DNA from: Silurus meridionalis
Taxonomy: Eukaryota; Chordata; Actinopteri; Siluriformes; Siluridae
NCBI RefSeq assembly: GCF_014805685.1
Contig: NC_060902.1
Span: 3,342,786-3,406,785, forward strand
Length of the DNA stretch: 64,000 nt
Reading direction: 5' to 3'
The notes under the pieces were generated by a model. The model searched no databases. It was not told where the DNA came from and worked only from the letters and a program-made list of their open reading frames with translations. Each line of letters begins with the position of its first letter. The stretch's first letter is position 1. Positions 40,073 to 52,000 of the stretch are shown here, one piece after another. A program made the translations under genes and the position numbers.

Positions 40073-43000
40073 CCCAGACTGGCTATCTAAGGATGCATTT
40101 TATCAAGCTTTACCATCCTCTCTGGTCTCTGGTCAGTGTATTGTTATCAAACCAGCGCTCCAGATCATGACCTTTAAAGGTTGCGAGAAAGAGGATTCTG
40201 CTGATAAAGTGGGAAGAGACAGCTCCATCATTAGACACTGGGGGAACACGAGGTGTTTTTAGAGATAATAGATTAGTACAAATCGCACTGAGTACATTGG
40301 CAAACGCGAGGGCTTTAAAAAGACCCCGCACTGAATAACACCTCGGGTTTAATTATTGATCGCGGTTTGAGTAATTGCAGGGCAATAAATCAGCATTTCA
40401 CAACTTCTCGGACACACCGAGCTAATCTGTAGAACTTTAGTTTAGCTAGCACACTGTGGTTAAATACTGTTTTCCTGTAGGAACATTAACACATCCTTTC
40501 CTCTGAGGTAGTTTTTGTCAAGCTGAGAACTTTTGTGAAGCAAACAGCTATGCTTTATAGAACATGAAATTTTTTTATGTAACATCATCAACTACTTTAG
40601 CTAATGGTCCTGGTAGAGTTCTCTGTTAGCCACAAAGTTATTACACATTGACTGAGAGGTTCTGAGATTCTTATAGCCATGGATGCCTTTTTAAGTATAA
40701 AATAAATCTTAAATTTTTTTTTACAATTTGCTTATTAAATCAGTTATGCTAATTAATGATACTTTAATAAAGTATATAATATATAGGTTAGTTGTGATAA
40801 AAAAATACATTTATTCCTGAATCCCGTTATGCTTCCCGAAACCTTTAGTTTTGATAAATGATAAGTGTTTTGATAGGTAATTGTTGGAGCACATAATCTG
40901 TATCTACCAAGTGCATCTTATCATCAAGCATCAATGCTTTTCTACTCAATTCAAAGCATTTCTACTCAAATCGAACTCAAATGTACTCAACCCCCCCATA
41001 AGGCCTACTTCCTATTTTTTTTTTTTTTTTTTTTTGGAGAGACAAGTAATCATTACATAATTTTTCTAAAATCGAATGCACCATGGTTGGCCTTTTTTTG
41101 TGAAATATTTGATCTCTAATAGATCTGATTTCATATTAATGCACTGGTCATTAATATTCTCCATTAAGTTTGACAGAAAGCGAGGATTCCAAGACACTTT
41201 TGGAGTTTTATTTAAAGGAGGAAATCAGACGGGATGAGAGCACCAAGAAGAATGTTACTAATCCAAAAAAAGATAAAGCTGTAAAGACTGACAGCTCAAC
41301 TAGTTGCATTGGCTCATCTGTTGTTACTGGGATAAATAAAAACTCACTACTCTAATTATATATATTTTTTCCTTCAACCCCCAGAACCTTAAGTTTCTGC
41401 AATTTTTAATTTTAATTTTTCTAAATGTAACACTTGAGTGCTATTGAATTCCATTAAAAAAATGTTTAACCCATAACATCTTTATAGCGTTTGATGTAAC
41501 AGGAGAAAAGAGTCAGATAAAGTTAGTTGGTTTGTCACAACAAAGGGTTTGGATAAACAGCTTAAGATCTACAGAAGGTCTCCGTCAGGAAAGGGGATAA
41601 TGCGGCATGGCTCAGCGGGGGGATTGGGGGGTGGGTTTCCTCAAACGCTGATAAACAGGTCGACTGATTCTCCTCAGGCGGAATGTGAACTTAAACAAAA
41701 GCTCCTGCTGGTGTTAGCAGGCCAAAGCAATTGTGTTTTAGAAACCCAATGTTTCTGAGCTTACTGCATTCTGTCTCGAGTGGCTTTTACTGTCATTTCA
41801 ACCAAATATTCTACTGTACACATGGAAATGCAAGGTTCTCCAGGACCAAGCTGCTACATAATACAACACAAATTAAGACTTAATGATTTAAAACTAGCTA
41901 AAACAAAAGACTACATAAAGTCTACATGTGCAAACCTCATTTAGTGCAAACCACAGACTTAATGAGAGATTATAGTACAGTAAATGTGTGTTACTCGCAC
42001 AATACAGTATAAGTACATTGTCCATATAATAGTAATGAACACTGTTCATGTAACCTTTTTGTGGTTTAGTGTCAGTTATGTTTCCATGAAGGTGATTTTT
42101 GTGTGTGTGCCTGCATCATTCTATGTATTGATTAAAAGATTGTTTGTGAGGAGTGCATGTATGTGTGTGAGAGGTGTGTGTGCATGTAAATGTAAATGGA
42201 GTGTGTCAGAATATTAATGTAGCACTGATGACTATTCCACTTTAAATTATTAACTTATTTGACGCTTACTGATGCAATTTAAAAGCAGCAAAATACACCA
42301 TTAACACGTGTGCTATGAAAAGTTTTATGCAAGTGTCTGTTGTCAGTGATTAGTGTTTTCTTTTTTTTCTTTTTACTAATCAGGTGCTTTAAAGTGATGT
42401 AAGGAAGGTTATATATTTTTCCATGTTCTCTTTTTGGAAGATTCCATCTCTCTGGGGCATTTCTTTAAACGGATGGTGTATTTGTAAAGCTACGGGGAGT
42501 GGAGTTGGCCATGAGTGATACGCTCAGTCATCACCTGAAAACGTTAGTCGAGGCCTGGAAAAGTTAGACGTTAGATGTTCTTGACATAGCAAATACGCTG
42601 TTTGGCCTGCGTCGATTGATATGGACGATTTCATCGATCACGCTGCTACCATAAGTGCCAAAAGTCTGTCTACGCTAACAAAGAAATGTAATCAATGCAA
42701 TGGATATTTGGAATGAATGCTAATATTTTTCGACCAATTATTTCTAAACATTGGTGGCTCAGTGGTTAATGCAATGGGTTACTGTTTTGGAAGAAGAAAG
42801 GGTTCAAGCTCTGGTATTGCCAAGCTGCCACTATTGGGGCCCCTGGGCAAGGCTCTCAACCCTCAGTGCTTTAACCCTTAATTGTATCATAGCTGCTTCT
42901 GCATGCTAATCTTTTTGTGTGACAGCTGATAACTTTTTAAAAATGTTTCTATTCAATGTGGAAGTTTGTAATACGAATTACTATTATCAGAGACATGTTT

Positions 43001-46000
43001 GAAGGACAAAGTATATAAAGTACATAAAGCAACATAAGCAGAAAAAGCTTAATTTATGGGATCTGTCAAAAAATTCATACTGATTACAATTTACTGTGTG
43101 CTTACTTTAACGATGTGATGTATGTGCTTTTGCCTCTACAAGGATGAGACCATTTCTTCCTCTACATATGATGTAACGTGTTATTTAAGGAAGATTGTAA
43201 TTTGGGGTATGCTGTTATATGAAAACACCCACTATTGCCCAGAAATGAATTATTTTGCAATAGCATTAAGTTCAGAAGCATCTTATAGCTATTCTACCCA
43301 ACTATTATGCTTTTGTATCAATAGAAAAGCACACAATTTCCACCATTTCTTGCTATTTATTCTAGATTGTAAAAAGTCATCCCCTCTCCAGCTTCTCTTG
43401 TTTTCTCCTTTTTCTAGAATAATAAAAACACAATCAAAAATCGAAGCTAAACTATACTACTTTGCCCTGAAGATTTATGCATGTCTAAAAACTGTATTTC
43501 CATGTGATACAGTGTATCAGGAAATTATTCACAGCACTTTTTGTTATGTATGTTACAGCCTTATTCCAAAATGGATTAAATTCATTATTTTCCTACAATA
43601 TAAATCACATGTACAAAGGTATTTACAGCCTTTGCTCAATACTTTGTTGAAGCACCTTTGGCATCAATTACAGCCTCTTTTTAAGTTTGATGCTACAAGC
43701 CTTGACACCTATTTTTGGAGAGTTTCTCCCATTCTTCTTTGCAGAACCTCCCAAGCTCCATCAGGTTCGATGGGGAGTATCGGTGCGCAGTCATTTTTAG
43801 ATTTTCCAGAGATGTTCATTTGGGTTCAAGTCTGGGCTCTGGCTGGGCCACTCAAGTACATTTACAGAGTCCCATAGCCACATTGTTATCTTGGCTGTGT
43901 GCTCAGGGTCTTTGTCCTGTTGGAAGATGAAATGTAGCCCCAGTCTGAGGTTCAGAGCTTGGTTTTCATCAAGGATGTACATTGTTGCATTCACCTTTCC
44001 ATCGATCCTGATTAGTCTCCTATGTCCTGCTGCTGAAAAACATCCTCACAGCATGATGTTGCCACCACCATGCTTCACTATTGGGATGGTATTGTCAGGT
44101 GATAAACAGTGCCTGGTTTCCTCCAGACATGACGCTTGTCATTTATGCTGAAGAGTTTGATCTTTGTTTCTCATGGAGAGTCCAACTCCAGGCAGGCTGT
44201 AAAATGCCTTTTACTGAGGAGTGGCTTTCGTCTGGCCACTCTACCATATAGGCGTATGTATTTTATCAATTTTGGAATATGGCTGTAAGAATAAAATGTG
44301 GAAAAAGTGAAGCACTTTGAATACTTTCCGGATGCACTGTAAAAGTGCTAGCACAAGAGACTCTTTCAGTGTTAAGTAAACACCTCCTTACAGAAACTTT
44401 ACCTTACAGTATTAACAACCATTCTTTTTTAAATAATAATGTTTCCTTGGGTCTGTTTGTTACAAGCCTTATATGTTCTTTTGATTGAGCTGTTACTATA
44501 GAAACAATAAAGCAAGCTCATTCGTATTAACAAGTGATTTTCTATATCTCAGCTTCTCTTTATGCAAACAAAGGGTCTTGTAAAATCAGATTCAAGCTTT
44601 CAGCAGGCCTGTCTAAATTTTTTTTAACAATAACATCAATTAAGTCAATCAAGATCAGTAAAACATTTTAGCTTTCTTGTATTTTTATATGTGCACTCTA
44701 CTCTACTTGACACACACACACAGAAAGACACACACATAGAGGAAAAATTCTGAGACTGTTTTTTCAATGATGTTTCAGAAAAGTACAGTCATAACTATAT
44801 CTGCACACCTCCTGTTTAACCATAGCAAAAGATAAACTCTCGTCTTTGGTCATATGTCATTTGTCTATATTACTGTCTCTTATTTCTGGGAATTGCTATT
44901 GAGTCAAGCTCACACTAAAGCTTCATTCAGATGCCTTTTAAATGAGCCAAGATCATCCCCTATAACATCAAAGTGTGCACTGAGCTCTTTCCGAACCCTT
45001 TCTTTCATTTCTGCAGACTTGAACCCTTTGTCATTCTTGTCGGCTTTTGATGTAGCCCACATGCCCTTCAACCTCACAGACAGTATGTAGAACCTCCTTT
45101 CTGTCCATTAGCATCAAAGGCACGTGCTAATAGCAATAGAGTCGGTAGCTTCCTGGGGTTAAAGTGCTTCTTGAGGCAGGACGATTGAGGATTTCAGTCA
45201 TCGGCTTTAGAAACGAATGTGACCAAAAGCATGTTTTGACACGACCTCCTGTTTTTGTTTTTATTCTTTTTTTCATTTGTAGGCCGACGCTGCAAAGAAA
45301 GAGCTCCTTCTCTCTCTTCTCATCGACAGAGAGGTGGATATTCACAGGGGTGAGTTCTGTGTACTTGTACTGTAGAACTCAATCCAATTGTTTTCAAAAT
45401 ACTTCTCACTTTGGTTAACATCTTTCACACTTATAATTTAGCTATAAACTTTAACTTTATAAACTTATAATCTTTAAACTTTGCTGAAAATTGTGGAGAT
45501 TTGCATGTTTTTGGGGGGTCTGTCAAGGTTTCCACAGGGTTCTCCTGTTTTTGTCCCTCCCCAAAACATGCCCTAGGTTGATTAGCAACCCCTTTTAAAA
45601 AAGCCCAATGCCATCTAGGATGTTCAATATTGTGGATCTGGATGGTGTTGGATCCACAGTAACCCTGACCAGGATTAAGCCTTTATATAAGATGAATGAA
45701 TGGCTGAAAAGACAAAAAACAGGCCAATTAAATATATAATGTTTTATTTTTTGATGTGTTTTAGACAATCATTAAACCCTAGTGATGACAAAATAAACTA
45801 CAAGAATGTCATTGGACATCCTTGCATGTTCATCAGGCCAGCGAGGCAACTTTTGGATTTTTTGCATTTCTTTTGCATTTTTATTTTCCCGCTCAGTCTG
45901 CTAAAACAAACAAAGGAAAAACAACAAAAACGGAAATACATGCCAAAAACTGTAATGATTTGTTATAGCAAACTGGGTTAGAAATGGAAGCACGATCATC

Positions 46001-49000
46001 AGTCTTGCAACTAATGATTGATCCAGAGCCCTAAAATTGTCTGGAAAAGACCATAGTACTGTTCTGTTACAAAACCTGTACTTTTGATCATACTTCGATC
46101 TGATGGTTTTCTGCGGCTTTACCTGGTGCAGACCCAAAGCAACTTTCCAAGTTTATCTGTTAAGCAGATTCTGTTTTCCAACCTGGCTAGCCAATATTTT
46201 ATGTAAAATATGAGGGAGTAAACTATAAATATCTAAAATGACATATCAAGGAGTTCAGAAAAACTTTTTGCACAGCATGGTGTATGGAACTATTGTCTGC
46301 CATTACAAACAAAAATCTCACATGAAAGAATTCTTTGTTGTTCAGTTGTGAAACAGAAATTTTTTTTAGCTTTGCTCATTTAAATACCACCATATGGCAT
46401 GCCAAACTAGAAACAGAAAGTTTCAGGTTTATTTGAGCATACAATCATTTAAAAAACTCACATAATTTAAAATATTGCCACCTGCATGTCTAGTCATCTA
46501 GCAAAATTCTAATAGACAGAAAAAATACAAGCTAAAAAAAGTTCAGTAATTAAATGTTATATTCATTGTTTTCTCCTGACATAACATTGCAACTCTTATA
46601 CCGAGGGCTTGTTTATGTTTAAGACTGAATTGCACTGATTAAAGACATAAGCAGAATGTAATAAATTACTTTAAGAGCAACTATTGTTGGACTCTCTTCA
46701 TCATATAATCCCACATGATGAATGCAATGCCTTGCAGTCTGTTATAGAATTCCCAAGATTTTATTTGGACCATCTAGTACAGTTTGAGGGTAATAAGGAA
46801 GTGGTATTTGGAAGTTGGACTTCTAATTAGAAGGTCCCTCCACCACCAATCTGCCACTGCCAGAACTCAACTGCTCAGTTATATAAAAGTATCTGCCAAA
46901 TACTGTAATTGTAATAATCTAATGCTGAAATCACACAAAGGTAATCATTAATTTTTGCTGATTTGTTAATGCAGTCATTGATTCAAAGAGTTTACCACAT
47001 TGAATCACTCGTCCAGGAGGTAAGTTGGCAAGTAACTTCATCCCCTTTGTGGTTTCTCTATCGTAAAAACAAACAAACAAACAAAAAAGCTTCCAGATTT
47101 TCTTCCTTTTTTGTTTTTTGTTCAAATGTTTTTTGTGGTTCTGAGTAGAGCATTGTTGTATGGTTCTAATTCATAACTTTTTTACATTTATACAGTAGTG
47201 GACGAAGTACACAAAGCATGTAGTTAGTAAAAGTAGAGATACGTTAGGTAAAATATGACTCCATTAAAAGTGTCTATTTGTTTAACTACAATCCAACTAG
47301 ACTAGTTAAGTTGTAACTGTTTTGTTGCTACACACATTATGATACTATGTTATGCAAGGTGAAAGAAATATTGTTGCTCTATGCGTAAAAGCACATCAGG
47401 CAACACAGCATAACCCAAGTGATATACAGTTATTAGACTATTTCATGAAATACATTATCCTATACTATCCTCATAACGAGATGAGTGATAGAGCTGCATA
47501 CACAACTTTAGCTTTTGCACGTTTTACCTCCTACTTCTTTCCTATTTTTTCTGAATTGGGCTCCTGAAGGTTTTGACCTTTTTTTGTCATCCATAATTAA
47601 ATTTGATTCAGCTCTTCTTTTTGACGTGAGGTCACCCAACCCCCGCCTCTCCTTTCTGAGTGTATGAGTGGGGGACCTTCTCTGGGAGGTGGAAGCACAC
47701 TCTCGAGCAGGTTAATTCACCATGACATGATATAATAATTGACGCGACCGTGCAAATGGGCCCTGCTGCCCATGTTGCCTCTGCCTAAATCCACCTCTAC
47801 CAAGCGGCAAATACCAGTTAAGTTTTTATCCACTCATAAATAAAAAGGAACAACTAATTAAATTTTGTGAAATGTAGTTAAGTTAAAGTAAAAGTCTCCC
47901 CTAACAGAAATACTTGTTTAAAGTACAGATACATGAAAACACTGCTTAAGTACAGTAACAAATTACATTTACTTTGTTAGTATCCACCACTGCATTTATA
48001 TTCCACATTTATAAGGCTTTAACCACATAGAATATAGATTAACATGGCAGAGGTAGAGCTGCATGTTCCTGGAAACAAAACAGGAAAAGAACTGTTTAAT
48101 CCTTTTCTTTTTTTTTTTTTGCTTGAACTGCAAAGGCCTGTTTGTAAAAGAAACATGCATTAGAATTCAGAAAACACCTACCGGTAGGTAAATTGATGAT
48201 TTGTTGTATGTCTGAACCAAAGAAATTTAAGTGAACTATCTGCCTCAGTTATGGAGATGCACATCCCTACTATTTACGCTATATGTTACGCTTGGTCTCA
48301 ATATGTCTATGTATGGGACATACATGGTTCTCAGGTTTCTTTCCACCTCTGAATAACATCCCACTCACATTGTATTCCTCAGATAAGCTTCGGATATAGC
48401 ATGACCCAAATCATGATAAAGTCACTGGGGTAGATCCATGTGCTGTCAGTGCCACAGAGCTTTTTTCAGAGTGTTATGTTTCTGATTGTGTTCAGTATCG
48501 CAAGTTTCCCATGTAGATTTATTTCAGGATGTATTTCACAAGATGTTTATGAATGGATGGACTGGTCCATTTAACGAACGCAATCAGGGATCTTTTTTAA
48601 TTTAATGTATAGATGAAGGTGATTTGATTAATCATCATAATCATAGTGATTAGCAGGGAAAGAGATCACCTGAAAAAAACATGCTTTTCTTTTTCAATTG
48701 CAAATAAACCATTAAAATATAAGTGGTGGATTGTGATGGACTGGTGTCCCAGTTATGGGGGTCTATTAAACAACTGGATAGAGCATTTAAAAAGTTGTTG
48801 TTGTCTATAACTTTTGGTACAAATAGCATTAATTTCATGGCAATTATGTGATGCCTGGGGCACAGTTTGTCAGTATTCAATACATATAGCTTTGTAGAAC
48901 TAAAGAAGCAACTACAGACATCAGACATGTCTTGGCAGTTTGTGTTGAATGATTACGGAATCACACCTTTATCTTGGATCATGTCTGCATTGCCATTTGA

Positions 49001-52000
49001 GTACACATTAGTTATCAGTCCTTTTTGCATCTCTGAATATTTTCAGAATGCAGCACACGCTGCTTGGACCTGCGCCTGTAGTTCTGATTGATTTGTTGTG
49101 CTGTGGGTGCCAGGTTATTACTTCGCATCTGAAAGAGCATAAGTAAATTTGAGTTGCTGCTGGTGTTCTGTAGTTCAAAATCTGATTAGGTCATTTCTTT
49201 ATATAAGTACAGCAATTACATGGAGTTTAAAGAATGCCTGTGCAATAAGAGGTTTTTCTAAGATAAGCAAAAAGGAAACAAGAGGCTTCAATACATCATA
49301 ATAACCGCTAGACTTAACATGCACAGAAATGATTATTCTAGGAAAGCTTAAGAAAGATACTTTCCTAGATTTACAAGATAAGAAGGCACATTTTATAGCT
49401 TTTTCTCGGCTTAAGTGTTCAGTGCTATGGTAGTTTTATTGTTATCTCTTTATTTTGACTTGTATATATTTGTTTTGTGGAATTGAATATGCCATTACTG
49501 TCTAATAATGATAACTTGTTGGGATTAAGATTAAGGACCGTGCAATCCCAGGATAGATTTTATTTTACATATGATGCTGTGAATGTTTTTGAAATCACAT
49601 TTATACATGTAAACTGTCTTCACAGTAGAACTGTACTCCCAAAATTATGACCTTCCTCACCAAGAATTCAGTATGAGTGTGAAAACGTGGTGTTAAACAA
49701 GAAAAAGTCTCAAGGCCATTTAAAACTGTCCACAGTTTCTCTAACGATGCATCGTCAGTTGGAATCGGACAAAAGTGTGGACAGTCTGGTGAGTTTTAAG
49801 AGTTTTGACAGCCAGTGGTCTAGATATTAAGTCTAAGAATTGGTGAAGACCACTTCAGATAAAATAATTTGCTTAGTTATATCCAGTTTTACAGCACTGT
49901 AGCGATATGCTGAAGAAACATTGGGTCATTTGGAGATGCCGGAGAAGCAAAGCATTCCAGCTCAAGTAACTAATCAAACTGCTTTGACTGAAAGACTTCA
50001 CCTGGACTGATGTAATTTTTTTAGCACATAGTAGAAGTGGCGTGTAAGCCTATATTAGGCTAGTAATCTGAATTCTGGAAGTACTTCAGGTCCAGAATCG
50101 ATTCAATGCAGATTCAAGCATTCAGTGCCAAGTTTGAAAATTTTCAATCATTCTCTAACTAAACCACGTAAGAGATCGCTTGGAACCAAACCGAGACCTT
50201 TTTACTCAATCTCAAATAGTTGTGCTCTGCCCAGACTGTACTGGAGGAAAGCACACCAGTGTTTGCGTCAAACAGTCTGCATATCTAAAAATATCTTAAA
50301 AAAAAAAAAAAAGCGCAATATAAAAATGTTATGTCATGTTTAAGCAGGCATTGTAGTGAGATTTGTTGGAAGTCCAAGACAGACAGTTATAAAATATCAT
50401 AACTTTAATAGGAGCAGCTAGTGGATTTTGTGTATTTAGTGTATACTTTTTTAAATTGTAAGGTATATTAACTTTGTAGGAGTGGAAAAGTTTAAGAAAA
50501 TCAAAGATTGGATATGGAGAGAAAGCAGCCTTTAGTTAACGCTTACACCGATCCACAGGACACAGACACACACAAGTTTATTCATGCTTAACACTCTCAT
50601 TTCAGATCAGCCAATAATGTTGTCATGTTTCAAACCCAGCTGCACTTCACTCCCTTTACAAATCCCTCTGACGTCCACTGGTGTGCTCCCCTGCCTCCAC
50701 AGACACACAGTCTGCTGCCTATAGCTGCCAACATAAACACGCCCGAGGCCTGGCACCTCACACTCTGCGCACCAGTGGAATCCTGGGTGAACAAACAGAA
50801 CCTGACTAGAGCAGTAGGAGATCTTTAGCTGCTGCCAAATGGAGGGCAGGGGAAGCCTCTACGCTGTCCTCCGCTTGGTTTATCGAGTTGATTGTGTAAT
50901 GAAACCCAACCTATATTAATTAAGCTAGGCTAATTGGAAAGTTTCACCCAGACATTTGTTTTTGATTAGTCTGAAGCTGAGCTAATATAGCAGGCCACTT
51001 CTTGCAATCCAACCCATGTAAAACATATCTCCATTGAACTGACTTTGTGCACAGTGGCATTTTCATGTTGGATATAGGTTAGGTTTTAATGCTACTGCAT
51101 CCAAAGACATTCTATACAATTGCGTGCCTTTGTGGTAAAAGAAAGCAAATTGTGTACAACCTTGGGTACAGTCTGAAGAATTCTATATGTCTGGAAATCT
51201 CAAGTGTTCCAAATACTTTTGTATTCATTTTGTCTTCCCATGCAAAGTTTTCTATGTAGAAAATCAGCAGTCATCTGATTAATTGATAAAGTTTCCTTGT
51301 AGCATCTAGAATTTTTTTTTTTTTAATTTGAAGCCTGGACCCGGATGTTTTCCTCGTTAACAAGGGTTTCAGATAGCATGCTTTTTAAAACTCTAAGAAC
51401 CTTTAAACAACCTTTGCAGGGATCTTTTTTCCAAGAGGGTTATTATCTGATACAGTAGTGGACAAAACAGCCAACACAACAATGTGGTTTTTTTTTACTT
51501 GAGAGATTGATTTAGAACTGGGAACTTCCCAGAATTATTTAATAGCCTTTTTAACCTTATTAATCTTATTTAATGATGGTACATTGCATATAGAATGCTG
51601 ATTACATTTCACAAAAATGCCTCATTTGTATATTAATGAAAACAAATCAGATTCAACCAATCGAAACGATGAATTCCTTTGTAATTCTAACAGCACAGCT
51701 GGGTTCCTTGTACACATGAAAATAAGGCCATTATTCAAAGGATTTATAAGGCAGATATGGTGGTTGGTCTCAGTGTATGATTGCAGCAACCAGTTGGAAC
51801 ATGCACAAACTATTTCTGTAGAAGCCGTTATAAAGGTCCTCCCTTAAGCATGTATGCCCTGTTTACATTTTTGGACCATAATCTTGACTATGACATTTGA
51901 AAAATGTCAGCCGGAGATGTAGCATTTCAAAAGGAAACAGCATCAAAAGCTATTAGAGCAATTTTCATTGCTCTGATTAGCATAGAGCCTATTCAGCATT

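Larger units (their letters stand above)
24347..45282 (+). other. Long intron (presumed arhgef3), first part
   Basis: 21 kb of AT-rich sequence with dense microsatellites, Tc1-like relics, SINE copies and a LINE fragment, listed separately. Apart from the repeats, small open frames occur at 41,155-41,355 (+) and 44,910-45,107 (-). No host exon is supported. Confidence 0.6.

Noticed and set aside
42745..42800. A functional tRNA gene
   Set aside because: The A- and B-box-like motifs belong to a SINE head; there is no cloverleaf with an anticodon arm.
43122..43877. 251-residue + strand open frame
   Set aside because: Its second half overlaps a Tc1-like element whose transposase remnant is on the other strand, and the first half is AT-rich intron with no family match.
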